From Orientallactaga sibirica (Eukaryota > Chordata > Mammalia > Rodentia > Dipodidae), in contig JAEOAD010000040.1 in the NCBI GenBank assembly GCA_036365145.1, forward strand, positions 16,405,501 through 16,469,500: DNA of 64,000 nt, in the 5' to 3' direction. Below the pieces are notes generated by a model. The model was not told where the DNA came from and did not search any database. It saw only the letters and a program-made list of their open reading frames with translations. The position numbers and the translations under genes are program-made. Of this stretch, positions 44,597 to 56,800 are shown one piece after another (the first letter of the stretch is position 1; the number at the start of each line of letters is the position of its first letter).

Positions 44597-47342
44597 AAGA
44601 ACCCTGGACATGGGAAGTCAGTATGTTCAGATCTTCACCTGACCTTTTTTACAATATGCATGTCAGTCATGTTTTTACAGAGTTTGTGAAAACGCATTGT
44701 AATTATTTTAACTGGAGGGAAATTACTGTATCTATTAATGCACTCTCCATACTTAAAAGACTTTTGAGTACCTAAATTCGAATATGTTTTCCTAAGTTGC
44801 ACTGATCGTCATATGACAGTTCTCTAAGTAATTATGAGAAATAAATAAAATCAGGTAATCTTTGAAGTGTTTTTAACATTCTGCCATCTCTTGTCTAAAT
44901 GGCAAGAGGCTAAAACAACTGTTTAGACTCACTGTAAGCTTCTGTCATTGCTCACGGGAATGCATCCACGACAGAAGGCATGGCATCACCGTTTCATGCT
45001 CTGTCTTTTGGCTTTTAAAAGGAAAGATACATTTTGAGTGTCCTATTTTCACATGCCAGTGAATCATTAGAGCACTGTACATAGGTGAGGCAGCAAGAAG
45101 CTGTGGCTCCTTAGTTTTGCACTGAAGAAAGTGTGCTGTAATAGAACGTTCTTTTGAAGGCTGAGAGACAGTAACTGCAATGCAGCAGGCATGAAAACAA
45201 TGTCAGCTTGGGCTTTGGAGTGCTAACAGTAGCTGTCGTTCACCAGGCAGCTTCTGCCCTGGCGTTACTTCTGCGCCTCCAGGTAAGTGCTGCCTTCTCA
45301 GTTCCAGCCACTAAGAAACTGGTGATCAGAGAAGTCTAGAAACTGGCCCAGCATCACATGGAAATGAGCAGAGCTGGGATTGGAATTCGGGGGTGAGCCC
45401 AACCTAGATAGGCTGAATTTCAAGCACTGTGTTCTCTTTACTGTCTGCACTCAATTTTTGATTATTTAAACTCAAGAGAGATGGAATAGTTTCATTCAAA
45501 CTTACCGAATCAATAAGAATCAAGCCAAGAGGTGTGCTACTCTAGCCAGAAGACAACCTCATGGTAGATTAAACAAACGACCAATCACTGTCAGGTTTTT
45601 ACTATCTCAAGCCAATTCCAAGCTATGACTATACAGAGGTTGCTCGGCCTCTGAGTTACACCTACTTCCCACCCAGCAGGCCTTGGCACACTGGAGCAAC
45701 TGAATGGGTTACAGAGATCAGGATGTATGTGCCCTTAGCCCTCGGACAGCTCAGTGCAAAGTGGGAGGCCATAGGCCCCAATGGGCCCTGCTTCTCTGCT
45801 ATGTTTTCTCCACTATCCCATACCAATGTCACCCTCGTAAAGTGTGCTACACCTAGAAGCTAAGTTAGGATATGCGAGACTAAGGGTGTTAGGGTAGGAA
45901 ATAGCACATGTCATTTTTAACTAAGTGTAAAAGTGAATTTCGGCTCCTTATGTCACTGTCTCATAATTATTTACAATCTTCAAACCAACTGATTTTTTAA
46001 GCACATTTTATACTCAATTTAAAAGGTATTCTCTGGTGTTACATAAGAGGCAGAGAGGGGCCTCAGAGTAAGGGCTAACCTGTAAAAAGTACATCCATAC
46101 TTTGTCACGGTCACTTTGGACTGTGTAGATAAGAAAACCAATATAAAACAATTTGTATTCAGTATTGTCACAGCACTGATGGAAAAACCGACTATCTTAG
46201 AGATTGTGAAACCAGTAGTTCTACTGAAGTACAAAGTGACTTACTGTCTAACACCACATGCAGATTTTAGATCAAAAGGGAAGATTTATGACCTGTGGAT
46301 GTGTTCAGTGTCACTTAATACCTAAATAATCCTCAGAAAAAAAATTGTTAGACTTTTCATTTATACCCAATATAATTTAAGTTATACATTTATTATCTGT
46401 CTGTTCTATTTAGATTTGTTTTGAAAGTTTCTTTAAAAAACATTTCTACTAAAACCACAGATCAATATATTTCAAAGTATTATTTATTGAATATAATTCA
46501 TGAAATAATCTATTTTTCTCTTTGAGAAATTATTCTGTTTTTTATGCATCTCCATGAAAGGCTTTGACACGAGAATATATTTTGACACTTTTGTAGAAGT
46601 GGTTGTTTTCACGTACAGAATTCTAGGGTCCTTTGCAGAGAGTCCCTGCTTTTCCACTGAAATACACACCTGGAGCCATCTGAGAAGCCTAACGGGACAG
46701 GCCACTTACTTTCCTGTGACCGACTTTGAGTCACAATAAGGCTTCAGCTGCAAGATGGACATTTTGCCCCTTGCTGCTTACGTGTTCATCCCCCTGCACT
46801 GAGCACGGATGGACTGCCACAGCCTTGGGGGAGGTGGGTGACAGGCAGCACTCGGGGAGGAACACAGACACATGCTTACTTATATAGGACAGTGTTCTGG
46901 AGGCGGGTTGAAATGGCAAGGGGCATAAAAATGCAAGATTATATTTAGAGATTAGTCGGGAGATAGGAAAATGAGAACACAAAGCAGGGGATGCCTGTGC
47001 ATAGTCTGCGGTACTTTAAGTATCCATGTTTGTAATCTTTCTGCATTGTTAAACAGGCCAAATAAATTTTGTGATAATTTTATGATGAAAGATGGAATGT
47101 CTTTGCATTTTGAATGAGTATTTTTAAGGGGGTTAGAATTACGGTGCTAAACTTGACAAAGAAGAGTGCTTTGAAATGCTAGTCATTCTAGTAAGTTTTT
47201 AATAGTGTCGACGAGCAAGGTTACAAATTTTGCCATACCAAAATAAACCTGTAAACGTGTTTCTGATTGCTAACTCGAGTTTGTTACTTTGGTTTGTAAT
47301 TACTGTTGATGTCCCCTGTTTACAATAAAAACTGGGAAAACT
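44597..47342 (+). other. SGCB: SGCB 3'UTR with several poly(A) signals
   Basis: About 2.7 kb follow the stop codon without another gene. AATAAA hexamers occur near 44840 (gagaaataaataaaatc), 47054 (ccaaataaattt), 47238 (caaaataaacc) and 47321 (acaataaaaactg). I take the last as the distal end because B1/B2 elements are absent up to there and human SGCB has a similarly long 3'UTR. A MIR lies inside it. Confidence 0.6.
45220..45440 (+). mobile_element. MIR within the SGCB 3'UTR
   Basis: ctaagaaactggtgatcaga, ggcccagcatcacatgga and gcagagctgggattggaatt are MIR core landmarks. Confidence 0.7.
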
Positions 47343-48097
47343 TCACTGTCAGTTTCTTACTGGTTGTGCACTGACTGGTGTTTTTCTCCCCCGGTCTCAA
47401 ACGCACAGTGGAGTCCAGTGCAGCTTGAGAATGGGCCACTGTGCTCTGTTCTGTAAACCTGTGTGCAGTGAGAGTTAGGAAGCTGTGCAGCTCCAGTCTG
47501 GACTCTCGAGTCCTGCCCTCTCTGCATGACCGAAGTTGCCCAGTGGCCTAGGGGAGTGAGCGTGCACACTGGCACCCTCCGCAGAGCCAGAGATGAATGG
47601 GTGGAGGGAACTGTAGGGCCAGTGCCAGAGCAGGATGGGCGGAGCCTCGAGGGCTCAGGTCTGAAATCCCCACCAGGGTAGATCCAGCCATAGACCCCTT
47701 GGAACGGCCTAAGCAGCTCAAGGTAAGTCCCTGTCCTGTCCTTCCTGCATCTCATCAACACCAGGAGACGCCTGCTTCCTCTCGTTTCTCCTCATGAGTT
47801 ATGAGAGAATAGATTGTCTTTACTGCTTCAGGTTTCTCCACTGCCGTCTCCCCGCCTCACTCTTCTGCACATATGCCCCAATATTTCTAGCCACTTCCTC
47901 ACACTATCAACTTCAATATGTCTCTTTAAAGCCTCCCATTTTACTTAGTTACTTCCTGTCTCCTCAGGAACTTTGTTCAGACTTCTCTGTGGTTCCTTAC
48001 CTGTTGCATATATATTTGTATGCAATATTAATGATATTTCTTTACACATTTCTAGTTTTCACTTTGTTTTATGGATTTTTTGTGGGGAGTGGTTTGA
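47343..48097. other. SGCB-LRRC66 intergenic sequence
   Basis: No gene. A minus-strand open frame of 134 codons at 47357-47761 has no recognisable motif. Confidence 0.4.
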
Positions 48098-48202
48098 GAG
48101 AGGGTCTTTCTCTAGTCTAGGCTGACCTGGAATTCACTATGTAGTCCCAGGCTGGCCTAGAACTCACAGTGATCCTCCTACCTGGCACCACCACGCCAGG
48201 CC
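48098..48202 (-). repeat. B1-like SINE, internally deleted
   Basis: cctcctacctggcaccaccacg: about 40 bp (normally ctctgcctcccgagtgctgg) missing. Confidence 0.8.
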
Positions 48203-48238
48203 AGTTTTCACTTTGAATATAAAATTATATTTGTTCTT

Positions 48239-48403
48239 CGCCGGGCGTGGTGGCGCACGCCTTTAATCTCAGCACTCGGGAGGCAGAGGTAGGAGGATCG
48301 CCGGGAGTTCAAGGCCACACTGAGACTACATAGTTAATTCCAGGTCAACCTGAGCTAGAGTGAAACCCTACCTCGCAAAACCAAAAAAAAAAAAAAAAAA
48401 AAA
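48239..48403 (+). repeat. B1-like SINE, near consensus
   Basis: gccgggcgtggtggcgcacg with 21-base A-run; flanks aaaattatatttgtt on both sides (48221 and 48401) mark a perfect target duplication, so this is a young insertion. Confidence 0.95.
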
Positions 48404-49523
48404 TTATATTTGTTGAGCTGTTTTAAACTTGAATCTGTTGACATATCAATCTCTTCAAATTTTCCAAGGCAATTAAAAATTTTAGTCTATATCCTATTAA
48501 GAAAAAGTTGCTTTTCAACCACATCTTACATCTTTCTCTTCCTCATTGGAAAGCAATGCACATATTTATGATGGCTATATTTTTGGGCTAATGCTATATT
48601 AGCTCGGTGTACAGTTGTATACATAATGATTGCAGCTTTAATTCCAAAACATCACTCTGGGAAAATTAATTCAGTTTCCGGTATTGCATAAGGGGTACAC
48701 TATAAATCACGCCTCCCTGCTGTAGGGCACCTTTGCAGTTCATGGCCACATGTGCCTAAATTTAGATGCCCTACAAGTTGACTTTGTTGAAACAAACATT
48801 TTAAAGTTAACCTTGAGAATGTAACTACCTGTATTCATTCATGAAAACAGCACAGTCCAGTGACAGACTAGACTGCTGGGACTGCAGAACGTGTGGTGGA
48901 GGGCCACGGTCCTCCGTTTTGCTTGAGTTTGAAGCAGACACGAAGCACTAACTGGAACGGTACTGACATTCTGTCTTGAAGGGTTCCCATACGTATCCGC
49001 TCAGTCCTGATGAAAGGTTAGTGAAGGCATGGAAGCAAAAAGGCTAGAGCAGGACCAGGCGTCCAGCTGTGGGAACGGGGAAGTCTGGGAAGAAGTGTAG
49101 GATTTAGACTGAGGAGGGAGAAGCATTGGTCTTGGAGTTAAGAATGAGGGAAAGCTCGCTCAGCGTGAGGTGCACAGAGAGAGTTCTTTCCCAAGCCACA
49201 CCCTGACGTGGCTCCCATGAATGTATAGAGTTAGCTCATCAGGCTAGTCAGGTCCCTGGAGGATCTGGACCATAGGCAATTAAAAGAGCCCTTTAAAGGT
49301 CTGAATAAGAGCAATGTATAAGGAAATGACAGCATGGGAAACAATCTTAAAGTCACCTAGGATGAGTCAGCAAGAAGTGCTGAGGCAGGAGCAGTTGGTG
49401 GAAATTAGAAAGGTGGGGTATTTGATATGAACTTGCTTACTAAATAATGTCATTATTTGTATGTACTCTTCTTTTGACAGAATTAAGCTCAAAATATCAT
49501 AAAATGCATTTACTTTCTCAATT
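48404..49523. other. intergenic sequence, no feature
   Basis: 1.1 kb without SINEs. Confidence 0.4.
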
Positions 49524-49692
49524 ACTTTTTTTTTTTTTTTTTTTTTTGGGTTTTCGAGGTAGGGTCTCACTCTATCCCAGGCTAACCTGGAATTTGCTAT
49601 GTAGTCTCAGGGTGGCCTTGAACTCATGGTGATCCTCCTACCTCTGCCTCCCGAGTGCTGGGATTAAAGGCGTGTGCCACCACGCCCAGCTT
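49524..49692 (-). repeat. B1-like SINE, near consensus
   Basis: Flanked by tttactttctcaattacttt and tttactttctaaattactttt, a long target duplication (49509 and 49692). Confidence 0.95.
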
Positions 49693-50424
49693 TACTTTCT
49701 AAATTACTTTTGTGAATGTATTTACCCTTGGTAATTCGTATAAACATAGTTTAAAACTTTCAGTCACTTCTTATTCTGGTGATGTTTGATGTGCGTATAT
49801 CCGATTAAATCTTCATGACTCTTGGCCAGCATTTTATTTTTTGTGCATATTTCAATGCTTTCAGAATGATTTGAAGAGTTCCAAAAGCCACGCTGACAAA
49901 GTTTATAATTCTAGTCATAAATGAATCAAATGTATCTTTAGTGAATTGAACTTGCATTCATATACGAGAGGTTCACGGTTTACTGGACCTGGATGTCACT
50001 TGTGTAATAAATAGCCTGGCTGGTTACAACGTTCTAGATAAGAGGAGCAGACTTTACCCTATCCTAATGACCAGCAAAGACACAGTGAAGTCTTTAAAGT
50101 GGTAAGTTTGACTCACTCCAAAGCAGACAGCAGAGGAGAACGATACTGGAAAGGCGGATGTAGAGGTGAAACTTTGGTGAATGTATATTTCCTGACAATC
50201 GAGAGACCTTTCTTTAAAATGTCACATACATATCATTTTGTTCTATAGCTGGTCCTTTTGGGTAGCAACCTTTCTAAGAAATCCAACATTCTCTTAAATT
50301 GATAGGTAAGGCAAGAATAGTGCCTAAATCTCAAAGTGAAAATTAAATTTTCTGTTTATTTGTTCTTACATGACTTATTTTGATATCACTTAATTTCCTT
50401 TTCTCTCCCTCCCCTCCAGGCATT
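49693..50424 (+). other. region upstream of LRRC66 first coding exon
   Basis: A/T-rich; a polypyrimidine tract at 50393-50417 feeds the acceptor. A non-coding first exon and promoter may lie here but cannot be placed. Confidence 0.4.
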
Positions 50425-50899
50425 ATGAGAAAGCTCCATTTCAGAATTTTTACCATGGTTCTAGGTCTTTGCGTTACCGGAACAGCAGCAAACCCATCAA
50501 GGAAATGCAGCATTTTCCTCCGTGCTGAGTACCAGCGGAATGAGCATCCTCTGGCGTTTTGTTCTACCAAATACAAGGACGTGTCACAGAGAGCTAGGAT
50601 GGACGTAAGCTTCCGTTCCTTTAGAGTTCTCATCCAGGCTCACATGAAGAAAGAACAGAACAGAAAACATCTGGACCTCAGCAACCATCTCATATCAAAA
50701 ATGACCGTAAGCCCCCCTGCACGTTGGCACGCTGTAGAAATGCTTAACCTCAGCAACAACGGCATCGTCTCCATCTCGCTGGGTCTGCCTTCACTTCCCT
50801 CCTCGCAGCTGACACGCCAAAGCAGCAGCTTCGGAAATGGACTTCCATTTCTAAAAGTGCTAAATCTTCAAAGAAATGAACTTAGTGCCGCTCCCAGAG
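50425..50899 (+). CDS. LRRC66: LRRC66 first coding exon
   Basis: A strong acceptor (tctccctcccctccag, ending 50419) lies five bases before the ATG, so an upstream non-coding exon is likely. The frame is open upstream too, but conservation starts at this Met. The exon ends NELSAAPRG with donor AGAG|GTGAGT. Confidence 0.88.
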
Positions 50900-53800
50900 G
50901 TGAGTACACTTTTAAAAGATGGAGAAGACATTAAAAATGAGTATGTGGACAGCTAATGTTTGACTGTCAACAAGAATTCTGTATTTGCTTTCGCTTTCAA
51001 GGGAGCAGCTGCAAGTAATTTGATCAGAGCAACTAAAAGGAGCTTCTTAGTAGAACTGAAAGTTAAAATGTGTAGAACTTACAGACCGTATGGTTTACCT
51101 TCTCATTTGTGTAACTCACGTTACTGCTAGATGAATTTGTCAAGAGACATAAGTGTGGAAGTGATAAATAATAATGTATGATGTGAAGCTATTTTGTTGG
51201 TCTTACATGTGTTAATATGGGAAAATATGGAGAAATAACTAATTCAGGTGTTAATTAGTGTGTAATGCGATTCTAAGATGTGTGTCATCCTGACAATTTT
51301 TCTTCTTAGACTACATTTTGTTTTTTCTTATCTACCTGTCCTCCAAATGTAGACCTGAAATATGCCAATATTCTATATTGGTATGTAAACTTTCCTACTA
51401 TCAAAATGAGAATTCCTTGTCACGGTTTAAGAAGCTGGGTCCTAGAGGTTTAACCTTCTATTGTCTGAAACAGTGTAAGTTCTGATCCGAGACCCTACGA
51501 GGTAGTTATTGGGTCTACACAACGGTCTGACATTGACTTTCCTGTGCCTTTTCCAAGATTAGTTTGGTTTTTTTTGTTTGTTTGTTTTTCTTGGAGCTAG
51601 GGTCTAACTGTAGCCCAGGCTGACCTGGCACTCACTCTGTACTCTCAAGCTGACCTTGAATCTCATGGTGATCCTCTTACCGCTGCCTCCCAAGTGCTGG
51701 AATTAAAAGTGTGTGCCACCACGCCTGGCTCCAAGATTTGGAGTCTTATGTACTGACAAGGCATCGAGGGGGGTGTGTGTATCCTTTACTCCCTGCTAGC
51801 CAGAGAATATTTCTTTTCAGTTTGGCGAAAATTCCTTCCCCTTTGTCTTTCTTCACAACCTTCTAGAAATGGAAAACACCCCTAGAAATTCCCTCTGTCT
51901 CAGCTTTGGCATGTGCCTGCTCTGGGACAGTGAGCCCAGAGCCTACTCTCTACTAGCATGGAGAGAAAAAGAAATTAAAATACAGGGAGGCAAGAGATTT
52001 ATACATCAAAATATTAACTCATCACAGAGTCAGAGAAAATGCTGAGCATCTCCCCTTAGGGTGGCTGTGGTTTCAAGTGATTTGGAATAGTGGAGTAATG
52101 GCTTATGCTGTTCCACTTCAGGGCCATATACAGGTACAGGCTCATATTCCTATTATTTATTTATTTATTTATTTATTTATCCTTTTCTTTAAAAGAGAGG
52201 GAGGAAGGAAAAAATGGGTGTGCCAGGGCCTCTAGCCACTGTAAATGGACTCCAGACACATGTGCCATTTGGTACATCTGATGTTGAGTGGGTACTGGGG
52301 AATAAAACCCAGATCCTTAGGCTCTGCAGGCAAGCATCTTAACCACTGAGCCATCTCTCTAGCTCTCATCTTCCTTTTTGTAATTAAATTTCTGCCTTCC
52401 AGAATATCAGGGGAAAATGTTAGACTTGCAAAGGCAACAAAATTGGGGGTGGGGGAATTCTGTTAGAATTCTAGTAAATGAGACCATGAAGAGAGGCAGG
52501 AAGTAGACACTGGATGTCCAGTGTAAACCATGGAAAAACAAATAGTTGATGTTGTTGTTGATGGTGGTGTTTCAAGGTAGGGTCTCACTCTAGCCCAGGC
52601 TGACCTGAAATTCTGGAATTCACTATGTAGTTTCAAGGTGGCCTTGAACTCATGGCAATCCTCCTGCCTCTGCCTCCCAAGTGCTGGGATTAAAAGCATG
52701 CACCTCCACACCTAGCTAGAAACTATTTTTTTTTTTTTGAGGAGAGAGAAAGAGAGAGAATGGATGTACCAGGGCCTGTAGCACTGCAAATGAACCCCAG
52801 ATGCATGTACCACTTTGTGCATCCAGCTTTATGTTGGTACTGGGGAATCAAACCCAGGTCATTAGGCGTTACAGGCAAGTACTTTAACAGCTGAGCCATC
52901 TTCCCAGCCCCTGCAGACCTATTTTTGTGATTTGTTTATTTCCTGCAATTGGTACACATGAAGCTTGTCCTAAGTTGAATCCCCTTCAACACCCTTTCCA
53001 CTTTATGATTCTGTGCCTGGGGTGGGTGTCTAACCCTGCCATCCTAGAGAGGTGCTGACGGGCACCTGGGTACTGGTGGCCACCCCTTTTTTCTTCCTTG
53101 GTTTCTCTGCTCTAAGTGTGTTGACAGGTAACATCTAAATAAACAGATGCTCCTTGGCTTACTGTGGGTTACCTTGCCATAAACCATCATAAGCTGTCAC
53201 AATTCATTTTTTAAATATTTATTTATTTAAGAGAGAGAAGAACAGAGAGAACAGGCATGCCAGGGCCTCCTGCTGTAAATGAACTCACACACATGTGCCA
53301 CCTTACGCATCTGGTTTTATGTGGCTATTGGGTAATCAAACCCAGGCCATCAGGTTTTGCAGGCAATGCCTTGACCACTGAACCATCTCTCCCACTCCTC
53401 AGAATTCATTTAAGTACACATAACCCACCCAATATCTTAGCTCAGTCTAACCTCAGAATTCATTTAAGTACACATAATCCACCCAATATCTTCGCTCAGT
53501 CTAACCATCCTTTGACATTCTCTAAACATGTATCTTAGTAGACAGCTAGAAAAAATATCATATAACACAAAACTTGTTTGTGATGAAACATTAACTATCC
53601 CATGTAATTTGTGGGACACTGATGAAAGTGAAAACCTGGTTGTGTGTGCACTGTTTCACACCATTGTCAAGTCAACCAATCTTAAATTGACCCATTGCGC
53701 ACCAAAGACTGCATACAAGATTTATTCATAAACTTGTGAGGATCTGATGAAAAGTGTATCTTAAGAACCCTCTATAACACAGCGTCTGGGATAATAAATG

Positions 53801-56800
53801 GTAGCAATTACAAAGATGTGATAAGTACATTGAAAACTTGAAAGTACTTTGCAAATAATAGTTACTACTCTCATGGCACAAATTGAGAATAACAAGATAT
53901 TTAGAAGCAATTAATTTGTTTTTCTCCAAATCTCAAGTTATCTTTTACAATGTCAAATAACAATTGCCATGGATAAGATTCCTAGCCTCCGTAGTTCATC
54001 AGCAGACCCTGGATTTTTTTTTCTGGGTGTTTATTTATATGTTCTTGTACTCATCTAAAATAATGATAAATTAGAGACATCCCAGATGGTGGAACTCAAT
54101 CACTTAGCCACGTAGCATATGCATTCCTATAACTCTTGTCTCAAGGGTCTTTAACCAGTGATAGTTTTATACAACACTCAGAAAAGCCCATTTCTGTAAA
54201 GCTGAAACCTTACATTGACTAATTCCTTGTCAGGTGACCTCCTGTGCTGAGTCAACTGTGATGTCACCCATAAACTTTGTTTTGGGGAAACACCCATGTG
54301 AGGTACTAACCAATGTAAGTAACAAAGAGAAGACTGACATGAATTTAACTTTAATGATAGTTCTTTGTCCCATAATTCCTGACTAAAATATTAATAACTA
54401 AAAACCAGTGTATTAGTTTTCTGCTATTGTAACATAATACCTGAAACAATCAACTTAAAAAGAGGAAAGGGTGGTCCTGGCTCTCAGTTTTGGAGAATTC
54501 CTCTAGAACAGAATATTTAGAGATGTGTCCGGACCAACATCTTACTGGGTGTGGTAGTTTGAATATATGTCCCCCAATATATTCAGTGTTTTACTAGTTA
54601 TAGTTTGGATCTGCAATCACCTTGCTAGAGGCAATGTCACTGGGGGCTGGTCTTAAGGTGTTAATGGTGGGTTTGAGATTCCATTGTAAAGATATGCAAA
54701 TGTGCCTAGCAGGAGTTCCTGAAGTGTGCTGTGTGACCTTTTGGCTGTAGTTTTGCTCTGCATGCTGTGTGCCTGGTTGGCTTCTCTCTCTCTGCTTGGC
54801 CCTGTGGAGAGCAGGCCAGCTTCTTCTGCCATTATGGAACTTCCCCTGGATCTGTAAGCTTCAATAAATAATATCCCTTCCTCCATAACTGTGCCTGGTC
54901 TGGAAGTTCATCTCAGCGAACCTGAAGCTGTCTGCTTCAGTAAAGTGGTACCAGAAGTGGGGTGAGATGAACCTGACCGTGTGGATATTCGTCTTTTGGA
55001 ACCTTTGTTTTGGAGGAATGGGCATGGACTTGGTGCTTGCAACTGAAGATGCCTTCTGGAGTGGTAAACCAAGTTTTATGGACTATTCTGATGAGAGTTT
55101 GAGAATGCTAAGTGCAGACAGTATTGAACTTCGAGGCTTGGCTTATGAGCTTTCTAAGGGGAAGGAAAGACTGCAGAGGACTTTGTTGGAACTGGGCTAC
55201 TGGCATAAGGGATGGCTACGTTCTGCTATCCAGGCCCAGAAAGTTTGATCAAGGTTAAATTTGTAATGGACTGATGTGCTTGGCTGAAGATATTGTACTG
55301 AGATTTTAAGTTTTAAGTTGGAAATCCTCAAGCAAGTTAAAAGCAGAGGCACTGAGACTGGTTTTAGGTTACTGGAGCGGCTATTGTCAATGCATTAGCA
55401 ATCTTAAGGAAGGTGGAAGGAAGGTGGCCTGACTTGATTTACATTAGAACAAAGGAGAGGATGCCTGAGAAAAGGCTGTTAAAAATGCAAATGCTTGGAA
55501 AGAGCTGACTGGAGAAGGAACCTACTTTTCAAGGCTATGATTTATTTTGTCCCTGGATTAAGAATATGGTTGTGTCCTGCACACCTGGTATTGGTTTTGG
55601 AAGCATGAAAAATGCATAGAATGGTCATGAATTGCACACGGTTCCAGGAGCCGCTGCTGAGATGCGGCATGAGGCAGGGCATGAAGTCCCTGAGGAATAG
55701 GCTGGAAGAGCCTTTTGGAAGATGGACCGTGGTTTGCATGGAGACCTGAAGATGTTTTGGATATACCAGGACTGTGCAAAAGGGCTACCATGGAGGGCAG
55801 TGTTGGCATGGGATGAAAGTTTTCCCTGCCAACTCTGCCCAGCTGGAGGGGCAGGATTGGAAAACCTGGAGACTGTCAGTCTCTGGTTATATTGAACTTG
55901 AACTGTAGAAGTTTGATGATGGCTGATGGTTGAGTTTGCATTGTTCTAGTCTCTCCTTGTTATTCTTTATACAGTTAAAATGTTTACTCTGTGCCTTTAC
56001 ATGTTGAAAGTATTTAACTTGTTTGATTTTACAGGACTCACTATCTTAAGTTGATCAAGACTGTGAGAACCTTTGAAATTGGACTGAGTACAATTTACAA
56101 TGTGTGATAGTTATAAATCTATTGGGGGCCAGGAGCTAAATATATTGGGGGCCAGGGGCGGAATGTGGTAGTTTGAATATATGTCCCCCAATATATTCAG
56201 TGTTTTACTAGTTATAGTTTGGATCTGCAATCACCTTGCTAGAGGCAATGTCACTGGGGGCTGGTCTTAAGGTGTTAATGGTGGGTTTGAGATTCCATTG
56301 TAAAGATATGCAAATGTGCCTAGCAGGAGTTCCTGAAGTGTGCTGTGTGACCTTTTGGCTGTAGTTTTGCTCTGCATGCTGTGTGCCTGGTTGGCTTCTC
56401 TCTCTCTGCTTGGCCCTGTGGAGAGCAGGCCAGCTTCTTCTGCCATTATGGAACTTCCCCTGGATCTGTAAGCTTCAGTAAATAATATCCCTTCCTCCAT
56501 AACTGTGCCTGGTCTGGAAGTTCATCTCAGCGAACCTGAAGCTGTCTGCTACACTGGGGTTCCAAGTTGGGGTTATAGACCAGATTTGGCATCCTCACAT
56601 TCACCTGCCGTGTTCCAGAGCTCAAGGGAGAGATGTGTTAGGAATTAACGATTCCATCCTGATTGTTATTAGATTATAGAAATACAATAATCATGTTCTT
56701 AAAACCAATTTTCTAAAGCCAGGGGTTCTGGTGCACACTTTTAATCCCAACACTCAGGAGATGGAAGTAGGAGGATGGCTGTGAATTCAAGGCCAGTGTG

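Larger units (their letters stand above)
54550..56553 (+). mobile_element. complete young MaLR/ERVL-type LTR retrotransposon
   Basis: Two 390-bp LTRs (54550-54939 and 56164-56553) start TGTGGTAG and end TTCA/TACA, flank a 1,224-bp interior, and sit inside a perfect 5-bp target duplication CTGGG (54545-54549 and 56554-56558). A primer-binding-like sequence TGGTACCAGAAGTGGGG lies just after the 5' LTR, and a purine-rich tract just before the 3' LTR. The interior shows no recognisable gag, pol or env; the longest frame is 93 codons (54967-55248). MaLR elements are non-autonomous and mobilised by ERVL (established). Confidence 0.9.

Noticed and set aside
47357..47761. 134-codon minus frame after the SGCB 3'UTR
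   Set aside because: No recognised domain, no splice or promoter context.
54967..55248. 93-codon frame in the LTR element interior
   Set aside because: No resemblance to retroviral gag, pol or env; consistent with chance in a non-coding MaLR-type interior. Kept only as a note in the element entry.
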